A stretch of 32,308 bases of DNA from Calothrix sp. HK-06 (GCF_001904745.1 NZ_MRCD01000102.1:1-32308), one strand, 5' to 3'. Positions 1 through 8,128 are shown, numbered from the stretch's first letter. Notes: generated from the letters alone by a model not told the origin. Numbers and translations: made by a program.

Positions 1-2
1 CG

Positions 3-1067
3 ATTGAAACATTATTAAAAGATGATTTAAGTAAATATAATGTAGTGTTACCAGAGACTATTGTCACCGAAGAAGCATTACAAATGGTTTTTGCTTCGGA
101 AGCAACATCTTTACAAGGAGTATCTCATTCTACTCCCTTTGCTTACACTACTGTTTTAGAAGATGTTTTTTACTGTCCTTTGTATTCAGTTATTCTCACC
201 AAAGATAGAAAAATTATCCGCGAATCGTTTAATATTACCAAACCAGTAGAAGATTTCAAGCTTGATTGTTTATTTACTTCCAAGGTTGAAGATATTTCTG
301 GGTATTCTGTTATTTGGCATCAAACCACGAATAATTACTATCATACGCTTATCGATAATCTAACCCGTTTTTATCTCACTTCCTTACACGACATCATTCA
401 AGATAATGATAATCACGTCAAGTTAATACATTCACGTAAAATTTTTGACATGGAATATTTTTACTTGTCGAAATTTCTCTCACCCAATATTCAAATTTGC
501 CAAGTACCAGGTTCTACATATACAGACCAACCTTTGCTGTTTCGTCTCGAAAAGCTGATTTTATCAAAATTTTTAAATCATAATTTTAGCGGTTTTATTC
601 CAAGTTCATACCGCAATCAGATTTTTACTCGGTTTTTACCTCAACGACCCCGCATCAAAAACAAGCGCATCTTCATTTCTCGACGACAAGCTTATAACCA
701 GCGTCATATTATCAACGAAGCTGAGGTTATTCAAACTCTTGCTATATATGGGTTTGAAGTTTATACTCTCGAAAAAATGTCTATAAACGAACAAATTGAG
801 CTTTTCTACGATGCTGATGCTGTTGTTGCTACTCACGGCGCCGGGTTAACTAATATATTATTCTCTGAGCATGTTAAAGTGCTAGAGCTTTTCCCTTACC
901 CTTTCGTTATTCCTTACTTTTACTATCTTGCTAAATCTATGGGTCATACGTACCAATATTGGTGTGGAAATGGTGAGTATAATGCGACGCAAGGTTGGAA
1001 TAGTAATTTTGTCGTTGATATTCTACAGTTACGGGAAGTTTTAGAGAAACCAGGCTTCTTTATATAG
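3..1067 (+). CDS. Family-61-type (DUF563) glycosyltransferase, 5' partial
   Basis: The frame is already open at the window edge (it reads IETLLKDDLSKYNVVLPETI), so the true start lies outside and the visible GTG at 45 is probably internal. The C-terminal half carries the DUF563/GT61 signature: an FISRRQAYNQRH segment, a conserved INEAEVI helix, then VVATHGAGLTNILFSEH and VLELFP. The family transfers sugars, often xylose or N-acetylglucosamine, and in cyanobacteria such genes usually sit in exopolysaccharide or glycoprotein clusters. The acceptor cannot be told from sequence. The gene converges on the CCA-adding enzyme, and the last codons overlap the left arm of an inverted repeat (1044-1108) that may end transcription of both. 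Family assignment is confident; substrate is unknown. Confidence 0.85.
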   Translation: METLLKDDLSKYNVVLPETIVTEEALQMVFASEATSLQGVSHSTPFAYTTVLEDVFYCPLYSVILTKDRKIIRESFNITKPVEDFKLDCLFTSKVEDISGYSVIWHQTTNNYYHTLIDNLTRFYLTSLHDIIQDNDNHVKLIHSRKIFDMEYFYLSKFLSPNIQICQVPGSTYTDQPLLFRLEKLILSKFLNHNFSGFIPSSYRNQIFTRFLPQRPRIKNKRIFISRRQAYNQRHIINEAEVIQTLAIYGFEVYTLEKMSINEQIELFYDADAVVATHGAGLTNILFSEHVKVLELFPYPFVIPYFYYLAKSMGHTYQYWCGNGEYNATQGWNSNFVVDILQLREVLEKPGFFI

Positions 1068-1108
1068 ATTAGCGTTTTTTGTTTAGGTTATCTTAGAAGC
1101 CTGGTTTC
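1044..1108. repeat. Inverted repeat (AGAAACCAGGCTTCT family) between convergent genes
   Basis: AGAAACCAGGCTTCT at 1044-1058 is the exact reverse complement of AGAAGCCTGGTTTCT at 1094-1108. The two are separated by 35 bases that include a short T-run. The left arm lies inside the last codons of the glycosyltransferase and the right arm ends at the stop of the convergent CCA-adding gene, so it may act as a shared transcription end. Related arms recur at 2362-2425 and 32223-32290. Confidence 0.75.
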
Positions 1109-2352
1109 TATGGCGCCAAAAATTGGCGAGCATATTCTATAGCTTCATCATAGGTAGAAACCTTACCTTCAATTTGCGCGATGGCAATTTCAGTCAGCAT
1201 TTTTCCTACCAGTGGCGAAGCTGGTATGTTTAGTGCTATAATCAGTTTCTTCCCATTTAATAAGGAAATGGGATGAGCCACCGGATCATCAGGGTTAAGG
1301 TAGCGGGCGATAATTGGTGCAATGCCCTCTACCAAATTATCACATGCCATTGCCATAATGCATGTTGCGGGCAATACGTTTTCCGCTTCCTTATACAACT
1401 CGTATTGTTCGCGCAATGGCATGTATGGTGTGTTTAACTTTGGGTACAGTCTTAATACAGTTATTACAGCTTTAATTTCAGCACGACTATAGCTAAGTCC
1501 GGTCAATTCACGTTCGGCTTGTTCTAAATTTGGACTCACTAGACATGCGAGTTTGGCAATACCTAGCCATGTTGTTTTTATAGTATCACGGATACATGTA
1601 TTTAGCTCAACTTCTAGCTGGCGCCATTTTTGTGATAGTTCTAAGTAAGCTGCATCGACTTTTTGTAACCGTGAATATGCTTCTGAGGTTATATTTTGAA
1701 AGAATGGTGCCAATAATTTGTCTTGTATAGCTTTTATTATCCAGGGAGTTCCTTGAGAATTTAGAAGCATGTAGCTCAGTTCGGTACGCACTCTCTCTGT
1801 GGCAACTTGAGTTAGTAGTGGCGCCAAAGTCCGAATGGTATTTTGAGTGTGGGTTTCTATATTAAAACCAAGTTGTGCAGCTTGACGATATCCACGCATT
1901 AACCGTAAAGGGTCATCTTCGAGGTTATGTTGCGAAACCATTCGTAAAATCCCCGCTTGTATATCAGCATAACCGCATAGGGGGTCGATTATTTCTTGGG
2001 TGTGAGGATTGAACGCGATAGCATTTATCGTAAAATCACGTCTATACAAATCTTTTTCTAAGCTGTCTCCTTCCTGCTGGGCAATATCTACCGTCGCATT
2101 GGCAAATACTACCCGTGCTATTTGTCTTTGGGGGTCGAGCAAAACAAACCCTGCTTTGTAATGTGCTGCAAGTTTCTGGGCAACACCAACCGCATTCTCC
2201 GGTAATACAAAATCTAAATCTAAATACTCGCGCTTTCTACCTAATATCGCATCCCGAACGGCGCCTCCCACTAAATAAATAGGTTGTGGTAATAAATCTA
2301 AATCAAAAGGATAATTTTCTGGAGATAAAGAAGGTAAAACTAAATTATACAT
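1108..2352 (-). CDS. cca: CCA tRNA nucleotidyltransferase / poly(A) polymerase family protein
   Basis: This is a class II nucleotidyltransferase that adds or repairs the 3' CCA end of tRNAs. In 414-aa numbering the active-site block reads YLVGGAVRD (26-34), followed by metal-binding Asp45 and Asp47 in LDLDFVL, the RRDFTINA motif (104-111) and EDDPLRLMRGYR (145-156), which follows the nucleotide-recognition region. No HD phosphohydrolase domain is seen, and the length fits the shorter bacterial enzymes. The frame continues three codons upstream to a TTG at 2361, but the ATG at 2352 is preferred because the upstream bases run into a dispersed repeat. No clear Shine-Dalgarno is visible. Some cyanobacteria split CCA addition between separate A- and CC-adding enzymes, so the exact nucleotide specificity is not settled. 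Family identity is very secure. Confidence 0.92.
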   Translation of the reverse strand: MYNLVLPSLSPENYPFDLDLLPQPIYLVGGAVRDAILGRKREYLDLDFVLPENAVGVAQKLAAHYKAGFVLLDPQRQIARVVFANATVDIAQQEGDSLEKDLYRRDFTINAIAFNPHTQEIIDPLCGYADIQAGILRMVSQHNLEDDPLRLMRGYRQAAQLGFNIETHTQNTIRTLAPLLTQVATERVRTELSYMLLNSQGTPWIIKAIQDKLLAPFFQNITSEAYSRLQKVDAAYLELSQKWRQLEVELNTCIRDTIKTTWLGIAKLACLVSPNLEQAERELTGLSYSRAEIKAVITVLRLYPKLNTPYMPLREQYELYKEAENVLPATCIMAMACDNLVEGIAPIIARYLNPDDPVAHPISLLNGKKLIIALNIPASPLVGKMLTEIAIAQIEGKVSTYDEAIEYARQFLAP

Positions 2353-2361
2353 TTTTGTCAA

Positions 2362-2425
2362 AGAAACCGGGTTTCTACCAAAGTTATCATGTTTATTACA
2401 ATCTCGATAAAAGAACCCGGTTTCT
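2362..2425. repeat. AGAAACCGGGTTTCT dispersed repeat pair
   Basis: AGAAACCGGGTTTCT (2362-2376) is nearly self-complementary and is followed by AGAACCCGGTTTCT (2412-2425), close to its reverse complement. It occupies the space between the divergent cca and ycf34 genes, so it sits in their 5' region. It shares its core with the repeats at 1044-1108 and 32223-32290. Confidence 0.75.
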
Positions 2426-2474
2426 CAAATTTTAAGCTAGATTAGCAATACAAGGTTATGGAGTTGATTCTATT

Positions 2475-2723
2475 ATGTGTGTTTGTATCAACTGCCACTA
2501 TGTAGACCGCTGTTTTACCTACCACGCAGTAGAAGGACAGCACGAACAACCTCATTTGACCGAAACACCTGATTTCGAGCCAAATGAACCATCAATAAAT
2601 GTTAACATCCGCCCGCGCGGAGATATTATTGAGATGGAATGGGACGTAGTTGGCTGTCTCAGCTTCAAAGAAGAAAAAGGTAAATGGTCGAAACTGCGTC
2701 CAGGTGAGTTAGTCCCAACTTGA
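2475..2723 (+). CDS. ycf34: Ycf34 family protein
   Basis: This 82-aa protein begins MCVCINCHYVDRCFTYHAVE, with cysteines at 2, 4, 7 and 13. That is the diagnostic N-terminus of Ycf34, a small protein conserved in cyanobacteria and in some algal plastid genomes. From established knowledge, the Synechocystis homologue binds an iron-sulfur cluster and affects photosynthetic electron transport. Further conserved parts are EGQHEQPHLTETPDF and the C-terminal WDVVGCLSFKEEKGKWSKLRPGELVP. A GGAG at 2460-2463 lies about 11 bases ahead of the ATG. The gene stands alone, divergent from cca, and is itself good evidence for a photosynthetic host. Confidence 0.93.
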   Translation: MCVCINCHYVDRCFTYHAVEGQHEQPHLTETPDFEPNEPSINVNIRPRGDIIEMEWDVVGCLSFKEEKGKWSKLRPGELVPT

Positions 2724-2767
2724 CGCAACAGGGTATGGTGCGTTATGCCTTTGCGCGTCGCACCATT

Positions 2768-3508
2768 TTATCCATTTTTATCGTCACTCTCTATTATTTC
2801 CCTCTCAATAATTTCCTTTACTAATTGAGAAATATCTATATTAAGTATATTTGCTTGTTGCTTTAATCTTTCATAAGTATCTATTTCATCACCTTGCCAT
2901 AATAAGTCAATTCTTCTGACCTGTCGCATTGCAATGTGAGTATAATTTTCAGGATATGCCCAATAGCAAGACAAACAGATAGATTTATCTTTCAAATTTT
3001 GCCAATTCTCACAATGCTCACATGACCAAGATTTTGCTCTATTTGCAGAACCACACAACAACATAAAATTTTCTGGCAGTAATTCTGGTTCTCCATCAAC
3101 TTCAAATGGAACACGATGGTCTATTTGCAGTTCTCGCTCCAGAACTTCTTCTAGATATATAAAACATTTACAGCCATATCTCTTAACTAATTCATCTTTT
3201 ATTTGTTTAGATAAACCTGTTCTACCAGCTATTTTAGAAAATCTAGCTGTGCGAATATCTCCAAATTTATAAGCAGCTATCTTTCGTCCATCTGTTCCTG
3301 TAACACGAAATGTTTCTAAAGGTATTCCAAGTTCTCGTACATCTCTAGCTGCCCTTGGGGGATGATTATAACCATATCTTTCTTTCAATTCTTCAGTAGT
3401 AACAAAGCCGTGTTGCAATATATGAGTTATAACGGCTTTAGGTCTTTTTGCTGTTACTGCTTGGCATATTTCTATAAAGTCATCAGGTAAATGTTGATAG
3501 CTATCCAT
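2768..3508 (-). CDS. HNH endonuclease, likely restriction enzyme of an R-M pair
   Basis: A 246-aa protein. Residues 25-85 look like a winged-helix unit (ITHILQHGFVTTEELKERYG). An HNH/beta-beta-alpha-metal nuclease core follows: Cys113/Cys115, ELQIDHRVPFEVDGE with Asp130-His131, LPENFMLLC with Asn147, and NRAK at 156-159. Cys163/Cys166 and Cys178/Cys181 form CxxC pairs that probably bind zinc. It starts one base after the stop of the adenine methylase on the same strand, so the two are almost certainly co-transcribed and translationally coupled, methylase first, as in type II restriction-modification operons. Expected role: cleavage of unmethylated target DNA. The target sequence cannot be deduced. 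No GGCGCC lies in this gene. Confidence 0.8.
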   Translation of the reverse strand: MDSYQHLPDDFIEICQAVTAKRPKAVITHILQHGFVTTEELKERYGYNHPPRAARDVRELGIPLETFRVTGTDGRKIAAYKFGDIRTARFSKIAGRTGLSKQIKDELVKRYGCKCFIYLEEVLERELQIDHRVPFEVDGEPELLPENFMLLCGSANRAKSWSCEHCENWQNLKDKSICLSCYWAYPENYTHIAMRQVRRIDLLWQGDEIDTYERLKQQANILNIDISQLVKEIIEREIIESDDKNG

Positions 3509-3509
3509 C

Positions 3510-4415
3510 TTAATTTATTATAGCTAGTTGTTTATGTAGAGGGTAAAAATCTATTTTTTTATCTTGCAAGTGATGAATTAATGGGTTAGATAGATACAAT
3601 GATTCTATAGTTATTTCTTGTTTGCCTAAAAGTGTTGCTTGAGAAGAACGTCCTACTTGAATTTCTACTCTTTTAAGATTTAAATTTTTAGGTAAGTTTT
3701 GACCAAAGGTTTTATTCCCTCGTTTCCCATCGTAACTAACTGCAAATAATATATCTTTTCGATTCAATTCTTCAAGTGATGAAACAAAGCCATCAAAATT
3801 TATTCCCGAATAATATCTGGAGTCTTTATTCCCACAAACTCCTTGATAAGGAGGATCCATATAAACAAAATCAGTACTCTTAACCTGTGATAAAACTTCT
3901 TTATAATCAAAAGATGTAAATACACATTTGCCTTTGAGTAACTTTGAAACTCCTTCGATATTCTTGAACATTTTTTCTGGCTGGGTTCCCTTTCGTCTTT
4001 TATCGGGACTTTGATTAAATAAACCTTCGTTATTATATCTGACTGCCCCTTTGACACATCGAGCTAAAAGGTATAAAAAAAGTATTGGGTCGTTACTAGT
4101 ATTAAATTTATCTCGTATTTGATAATAATGTTTAATAGAATCACCAATTTGCTCGTTCCATACTTGTGAATATCCGTCTACTACATCATAAGGATGCTCA
4201 ATAATTAGCTCCAAGAGTTGAATTAATGGTTTGTTTAGGTCATTTATCCAATATTGCTGAGAAACTCTTTGTGCAGATGCAGCAACGCTCATGGCAGCAG
4301 TCCCCGCAAATGGTTCTACCAATCTTTCTATCTTCTTGGGTAAAAAATTGAGAATGGTTGAGGCAATACCTCTTTTACTTCCTTGATACTGAATTGGATG
4401 CGGCTGATTAGCCAT
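3510..4415 (-). CDS. D12-class (Dam-like) DNA adenine-N6 methyltransferase
   Basis: With the ATG at 4415 the product is 301 aa and starts MANQPHPIQYQGSKRG, the short N-terminal lead typical of D12/Dam-family enzymes. Motif X is YQGSKR (10-15), motif I is VEPFAGTAAMS (33-43) for S-adenosylmethionine binding, and motif IV is DPPY (187-190), the catalytic motif of adenine-N6 methylases. A GRSSQATLLGKQEITIES segment lies near the C-terminus. The frame is open upstream to 4565, but that extension lacks family features and overlaps the next gene. The stop is one base before the HNH gene, so this is the modification half of an R-M system. As an adenine methylase it cannot modify GGCGCC, which contains no A on either strand. 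Confidence 0.88.
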   Translation of the reverse strand: MANQPHPIQYQGSKRGIASTILNFLPKKIERLVEPFAGTAAMSVAASAQRVSQQYWINDLNKPLIQLLELIIEHPYDVVDGYSQVWNEQIGDSIKHYYQIRDKFNTSNDPILFLYLLARCVKGAVRYNNEGLFNQSPDKRRKGTQPEKMFKNIEGVSKLLKGKCVFTSFDYKEVLSQVKSTDFVYMDPPYQGVCGNKDSRYYSGINFDGFVSSLEELNRKDILFAVSYDGKRGNKTFGQNLPKNLNLKRVEIQVGRSSQATLLGKQEITIESLYLSNPLIHHLQDKKIDFYPLHKQLAIIN

Positions 4416-4546
4416 GTTACTTTCGCGCGTATTCATCAATGATAATTTTATCTCAACAATATAATATATTGAGGCGCCGTAGAGAAACAGCGCACTCAAA
4501 TTCACTTTTATATAATAAGTTCCTGTATTTGTAGCGAATGAGTCAG

Positions 4547-4735
4547 CTAAGAATGTTCTACCCATTTTCGTCCAGCATGTTCTGCTGCTTGGGCAGAATT
4601 ATATACTTTGAGTTTTCCGTAAACGCTTCCTTCTGGACTAATCACACGGAACTGCCACAAATGCGTACCTGTATAGAAAACCATTAACACAAACTGGTTG
4701 ATGCTTGTAACCTGTTGAATTATTGTTCTAGTCAT
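4547..4735 (-). CDS. Small hypothetical protein (62 aa)
   Basis: A 62-aa ORF that I do not recognise: MTRTIIQQVTSINQFVLMVF, then a beta-rich middle with aromatic residues (THLWQFRVISPEGSVYGKLK) and a short basic helix (SAQAAEHAGRKWVEH). It has no signal peptide and no cysteine motif. It lies 131 bases upstream of the methylase start on the same strand, so it could be the first gene of the R-M transcript. A regulatory role (as with C proteins of R-M systems) is only speculation, because there is no clear helix-turn-helix. The balanced composition and clean ATG make it a likely real gene. Confidence 0.55.
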   Translation of the reverse strand: MTRTIIQQVTSINQFVLMVFYTGTHLWQFRVISPEGSVYGKLKVYNSAQAAEHAGRKWVEHS

Positions 4736-4843
4736 GCTGTGTATTTATTAGCACATTTTCTACACTCTTATAACTTTGAATATACCTATTTTGTCAACAG
4801 TATTACAACAAGTTTTATTACAAACGGCGCCTGCTGTTACTCT

Positions 4844-4863
4844 ATATAAGTATGTACTTATAT
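4844..4863. repeat. 20-bp AT-rich palindrome
   Basis: ATATAAGTA at 4844-4852 and TACTTATAT at 4855-4863 form a perfect inverted repeat around TG. It lies between the end of the DUF4058 gene and the start of the 62-aa gene, both on the minus strand. It could be an operator upstream of the 62-aa/R-M genes or a simple AT-rich hairpin; nothing in the sequence decides. Confidence 0.45.
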
Positions 4864-4876
4864 TACGGTGGGCAGT

Positions 4877-5662
4877 TTACCTCAACTGATTTTGCCTTAA
4901 AATCCCATCTAACCAGGTAGCTTGTTCTAATGAAACTGGTGGTACTGGCTCAATTCTATAATCTATTACTAAATCATAATTGCCTTTATCATATAGTTGA
5001 GCGACAAGTGTTTGTATATCGAGTAGTGGTTCTGTGTCGTTTTCACGTAAAGGTAAGGGGAAAGAAGGAATTGGGTGTTGTAGGTTGAATGCGTATAAAT
5101 CAGCTTTAGGGCACCTCGACGCGCGGCTGACTAAAATTCTATAATCGCTTTGAAGATTATTGTGTGCTTGCTGTACAGGTTTACCATCTCTAAGCAAATC
5201 AACTTCGACTAAATTGGTATAACTACCCAACACCTCTAAACGTTTCTTCGTGTAAGCATTGCGTCCTTCTACCGAACGTTTGTTTTTGGGAGAAAGAATT
5301 TCAATCACGGTTACAACTTCTTGCGTAATAATATCTCGTACTTCCAGATAAGTTTCTTTGACTGTTTCTGGCATAGTAACATCTACTGTTACAGCTTCGA
5401 TTAATGGTAACGCAACCGCAACGCTAGTTTTTTCTTGTAAAGATGTTTTTTTGCCACTTTGTACTGCAACATCTGCGACACCAATTAATAACGAGTCTTC
5501 ATCGGTTGTTTGATATACTCGTTTTTCGATGGCAACTTTGTATTTAGGACGCAACTGAGGATTGAGTTCATTAAAAATTGCTGCAATCAGCATATTATGA
5601 ACCTCTGTCCAAAATACTGGGTTTTCCAAATATGGGTTAATTCCCGGAAATGGTGAAGTCAT
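4877..5662 (-). CDS. DUF4058 family protein
   Basis: A 261-aa protein from the ATG at 5662; a GTG one codon earlier is also possible. It opens MTSPFPGINPYLENPVFWTE, the hallmark N-terminus of DUF4058, and contains the other family blocks: a WTEVHNMLIAAIFNELNPQL helix, YLEVRD, VVTVIEILSPKNKR and the C-terminal LVIDYRIEP. These proteins are abundant and often multi-copy in filamentous cyanobacteria. Their function is not established; the VIEILSPxNK strand recalls the core of PD-(D/E)XK nuclease-fold families, but that link is my inference. No obvious operon partner: it lies 213 bases after a 48-aa ORF and 141 bases before the 62-aa gene. Confidence 0.88.
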   Translation of the reverse strand: MTSPFPGINPYLENPVFWTEVHNMLIAAIFNELNPQLRPKYKVAIEKRVYQTTDEDSLLIGVADVAVQSGKKTSLQEKTSVAVALPLIEAVTVDVTMPETVKETYLEVRDIITQEVVTVIEILSPKNKRSVEGRNAYTKKRLEVLGSYTNLVEVDLLRDGKPVQQAHNNLQSDYRILVSRASRCPKADLYAFNLQHPIPSFPLPLRENDTEPLLDIQTLVAQLYDKGNYDLVIDYRIEPVPPVSLEQATWLDGILRQNQLR

Positions 5663-5734
5663 CACAGCACCTTTATATAATAGATAAGTACTAAATTTAT
5701 GTTTAGTATATCCCGATTAAATTATTATAGGCGC

Positions 5735-5881
5735 TTACAAAGAATCCCTCTCACGTTCGTCAAAATCTTCAATCCAGTTTTCGTCTTGTTTCTCTGTTTC
5801 TGATTTTTTCTTTCGCTGGAGTTTTAAACCTATATATTCTGGTAGTTTTTTGGTAATAAAATATACAATGTCTTTTAGCAT
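5735..5881 (-). CDS. Small charged hypothetical protein (48 aa)
   Basis: A 48-codon frame on the minus strand that starts MLKDIVYFITKKLPEYIGLK and ends in a very charged tail (QDENWIEDFDERERDSL). The N-terminal third could form an amphipathic or membrane-contacting helix, and the rest is first basic and then acidic. It lies 110 bases downstream of tsaE on the same strand, in a 330-base stretch that otherwise holds no gene. Codon use is smooth and the composition looks like protein rather than random AT-rich DNA, but no strong ribosome-binding site is visible. I do not recognise the family; it may be a lineage-specific small protein. The overlapping plus-strand frame at 5850-6041 looks random. 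Confidence 0.5.
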   Translation of the reverse strand: MLKDIVYFITKKLPEYIGLKLQRKKKSETEKQDENWIEDFDERERDSL

Positions 5882-5991
5882 TAACTTAAATACCCTTGAG
5901 TGTAAGTGGAAGAAAATATTACGTCATTATACTGATAATGACTTATATTTGAGTATTTTAGTTTGCTCATTGGATGTATGTATGCTTGACG

Positions 5992-6468
5992 TTACTTCTG
6001 TTGTAACTCATTCAAGCCATTTTGACTGTAGTCTAAGATAGTGTTAAATGGGGTAATTGTGATTTCGCGAGTTGCCTGTTGGGTGTGTGTTAAATGGATG
6101 TTTATATAACTATGTGGTTTGTAAGGCATTCTTTGTGCCCATTCGATTGCTACAATTCCTGGTGTAACTTCTATACCTTCCCAGTAAGTTTCTAGGTTTA
6201 ATGCTGAGACTTCGTTTGGTTCTAAACGGTATAAGTCTAAATGGTAAAGTGGTATACGCGCTTCGGTATATTCGTTGATTAATGTAAAGGTTGGACTAAC
6301 GATGGGGTCGGTAATACCTAAACCTTCTCCTATTCCTTTTACCAAGGTGGTTTTACCTGCTCCTAGGTCTCCGAATAGTAAGATGACGGTTGAAGCTGGT
6401 AAGGTGCTACCTAGTTTTACTCCTATTTGGTGTGTGAGTTCTGCGTCTTTAAGGGTAAGCTTTATCAT
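5992..6468 (-). CDS. tsaE: TsaE, tRNA threonylcarbamoyladenosine biosynthesis ATPase
   Basis: A 158-aa P-loop ATPase. The Walker A motif is GDLGAGKTT (33-41), followed by the family-specific SPTFTLINEY (58-67) and YHLDLYRL, and later VAIEWAQRMP. TsaE works with TsaB and TsaD to form the t6A37 modification on tRNAs that read ANN codons; its ATPase activity drives turnover of the complex. The length matches bacterial TsaE. It is on the same strand as yvcK, 122 bases downstream of it, but the gap is filled by purine-rich and heptamer repeats, so co-transcription is uncertain. The ATG at 6468 gives the canonical N-terminus. Confidence 0.93.
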   Translation of the reverse strand: MIKLTLKDAELTHQIGVKLGSTLPASTVILLFGDLGAGKTTLVKGIGEGLGITDPIVSPTFTLINEYTEARIPLYHLDLYRLEPNEVSALNLETYWEGIEVTPGIVAIEWAQRMPYKPHSYINIHLTHTQQATREITITPFNTILDYSQNGLNELQQK

Positions 6469-6469
6469 T

Positions 6470-6501
6470 GGGGAAAGGGAAAGGGGAAAAGGGAAAAGGA
6501 A
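6470..6501. repeat. Purine-only GGGAAA-type low-complexity tract
   Basis: Irregular repeats of GGGAAA and GGGGAAAA fill the bases just upstream of the tsaE start. On the tsaE (minus) strand the tract is pure pyrimidine. Such tracts are common between genes in filamentous cyanobacteria. It lies where the tsaE leader would be. Confidence 0.6.
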
Positions 6502-6558
6502 TTAATTATCATTATTTAACTTGTTTTGTTAGTTTCGTTATTTTAACTTTAAAATTCA

Positions 6559-6589
6559 ACTCCTAACTCCTAACTCCTAACTCCTAACT
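6559..6589. repeat. Short tandem heptamer repeat (CTCCTAA)x4
   Basis: The heptamer CTCCTAA is repeated four times without interruption (about 6560-6587) directly after the yvcK stop codon. This is the STRR class of short tandemly repeated sequences known from heterocystous cyanobacteria. The unit number is likely to differ between strains. Confidence 0.85.
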
Positions 6590-6590
6590 T

Positions 6591-7952
6591 TTAAATTCTG
6601 GCGCCACTGTACCATTTGATAAGTACTTTCGCAAGTTTTTGCGAGTCGTGACGAACGCACCCTTTTTCGTCTTCGTGCATTATATTCGCTAAGACGATAC
6701 GGCGCCCAAGTTTGGCTACGTCTTCTCGGTCTAAGAAAACGGGGTGTGAGTTTCCTTGAGCGTAACGTACTAATGCTCGTGGTGATGGTGATTTTTTATG
6801 GACGAGTACTGCGTTGAATAATGGTCTTCCACATGCTTTGTCTATTGCTTTGATGTGTTCGGAGACTGAGTAACCTTGAGTTTCACCCGGTTGTGTCATA
6901 ATGTTACACACGTAAATACGTGGTACGTCTGCTGCTGCGATTGCATCTGCTATTTGTGGTACTAGTAAATTAGGAATAACACTGGTGTAAAGGCTACCTG
7001 GACCCATGATTATATAATCGGCTTCTTTTATGGCTTTTATAGCTGCTGGTAAAGCTTTGGGGTCTATGGGTGTGCAACCAAAGTCTGTAATTGTACCTTT
7101 AGCATCGGTAATTTTTGATTCACCTACAATTCGGCGCCCGTCAGATAGTTCTGCCCAAAGACGAATATCACTGAGCGTTGCGGGTAAAACTTGTCCGCGA
7201 ATAGCTAAGACTTTAGAACTCGCAGCAACTGCACGCTCTAAGTCTCCTGTAATATCACTCAAAGCAGTTAAGAATAAGTTACCAAAACTATGACCGCTTA
7301 AACCGTCACCACTACTAAAACGATATTCAAATAATTCTGTTAACAGTTTTTCTTCATCTGCTAACGCGGTTAAACATTTACGGATATCTCCTGGTGGTAA
7401 CATGCCAAATTCTTCTCGTAGTCTACCAGAAGAGCCACCATCATCACCAACTGTCACAATTGCGGTGATATTAGCACTGTAGGTTTTGAGACCACGTAAT
7501 AAAGTTGACAGTCCTGTACCGCCACCAATAACTACTATTTTGGGACCTCGATATAATCGACGATGCGCTAGTAAAACATCTACTAGTTCCTCTTCGGCGC
7601 CAGGTCGAAGAACTTGAGTAATAGAGCTAACAGTGCGCGTTTGACCCCAAAGCAATAGTAACAGTCCCAGCAATAAAACAATGGGACCACTAATATAGTA
7701 GGGTACAATATCTGTGATTTTTCCTAAGAAATTTCTAAGTAATTCGATGGCCCAGAAAATTGGTGTGAGTCGAATCGAAATAGCCAACCCTAAAACTCCA
7801 AGCACCACACCACTGATGCTGATAAGTAGCCAACGCTTAACCGAAAGTCCTGGAGATAGCCACTTGAACCACTGGTTAACCCGGTAGGAAGTACGGCGCC
7901 TTGACTGAGGAAGCAGAGTGTTGAGGGCTTGTTTTATAAAACCAATTGACAT
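6591..7952 (-). CDS. yvcK: YvcK/GlmR-like (gluconeogenesis factor) family protein with N-terminal membrane spans
   Basis: From the ATG at 7952 (453 aa) the protein starts [20 protein letters not shown]. Two hydrophobic segments follow (about 41-62 and 89-103), a feature I associate with cyanobacterial members. The CofD-like core then begins with the nucleotide-binding [11 protein letters not shown] (142-152), followed by [31 protein letters not shown] and [12 protein letters not shown]. In Bacillus the relatives bind UDP-GlcNAc and influence carbon flux into cell-wall precursors; the reaction or ligand here is not proven. The frame extends 26 codons further upstream (to 8030), but that extension is Cys/His-rich and unlike the family. 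Divergent from ruvC with 176 bases between starts, enough for two promoters. Confidence 0.9.
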   Translation of the reverse strand: MSIGFIKQALNTLLPQSRRRTSYRVNQWFKWLSPGLSVKRWLLISISGVVLGVLGLAISIRLTPIFWAIELLRNFLGKITDIVPYYISGPIVLLLGLLLLLWGQTRTVSSITQVLRPGAEEELVDVLLAHRRLYRGPKIVVIGGGTGLSTLLRGLKTYSANITAIVTVGDDGGSSGRLREEFGMLPPGDIRKCLTALADEEKLLTELFEYRFSSGDGLSGHSFGNLFLTALSDITGDLERAVAASSKVLAIRGQVLPATLSDIRLWAELSDGRRIVGESKITDAKGTITDFGCTPIDPKALPAAIKAIKEADYIIMGPGSLYTSVIPNLLVPQIADAIAAADVPRIYVCNIMTQPGETQGYSVSEHIKAIDKACGRPLFNAVLVHKKSPSPRALVRYAQGNSHPVFLDREDVAKLGRRIVLANIMHEDEKGCVRHDSQKLAKVLIKWYSGARI

Positions 7953-8128
7953 ACAAGCATGAAGAACGCGGTGATCTAAAATAATGATTAACAGAAAATG
8001 TACACTACATGCATTCAAAACTGAGTGCAAGATTATTACATTTATAATTCTATTTATCTAAAAAACAAGTAATTAAAGTTGCTAGCATTACTATCTCACG
8101 TTGTTTATGGTATCCGTAATAAAAGTAC

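Noticed and set aside
3510-4415. Idea that the adenine methylase protects the iterated GGCGCC sites
   Set aside because: GGCGCC contains no adenine on either strand, and DPPY in a D12-class enzyme indicates adenine-N6 methylation.
4416-4565. N-terminal 50-residue extension of the adenine methylase
   Set aside because: The extension overlaps the 62-aa gene and precedes the normal D12-family start; the ATG at 4415 places YQGSKR at the usual distance from the N-terminus.
5850-6041. 63-aa plus-strand frame between the DUF4058 gene and tsaE
   Set aside because: It overlaps the end of tsaE and the better 48-aa minus-strand frame, has random-looking composition and no ribosome-binding site.
7953-8030. 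26-residue N-terminal extension of YvcK
   Set aside because: The extension is unlike the family and would take up much of the divergent promoter space with ruv[11 protein letters not shown] fits cyanobacterial homologues as I know them.
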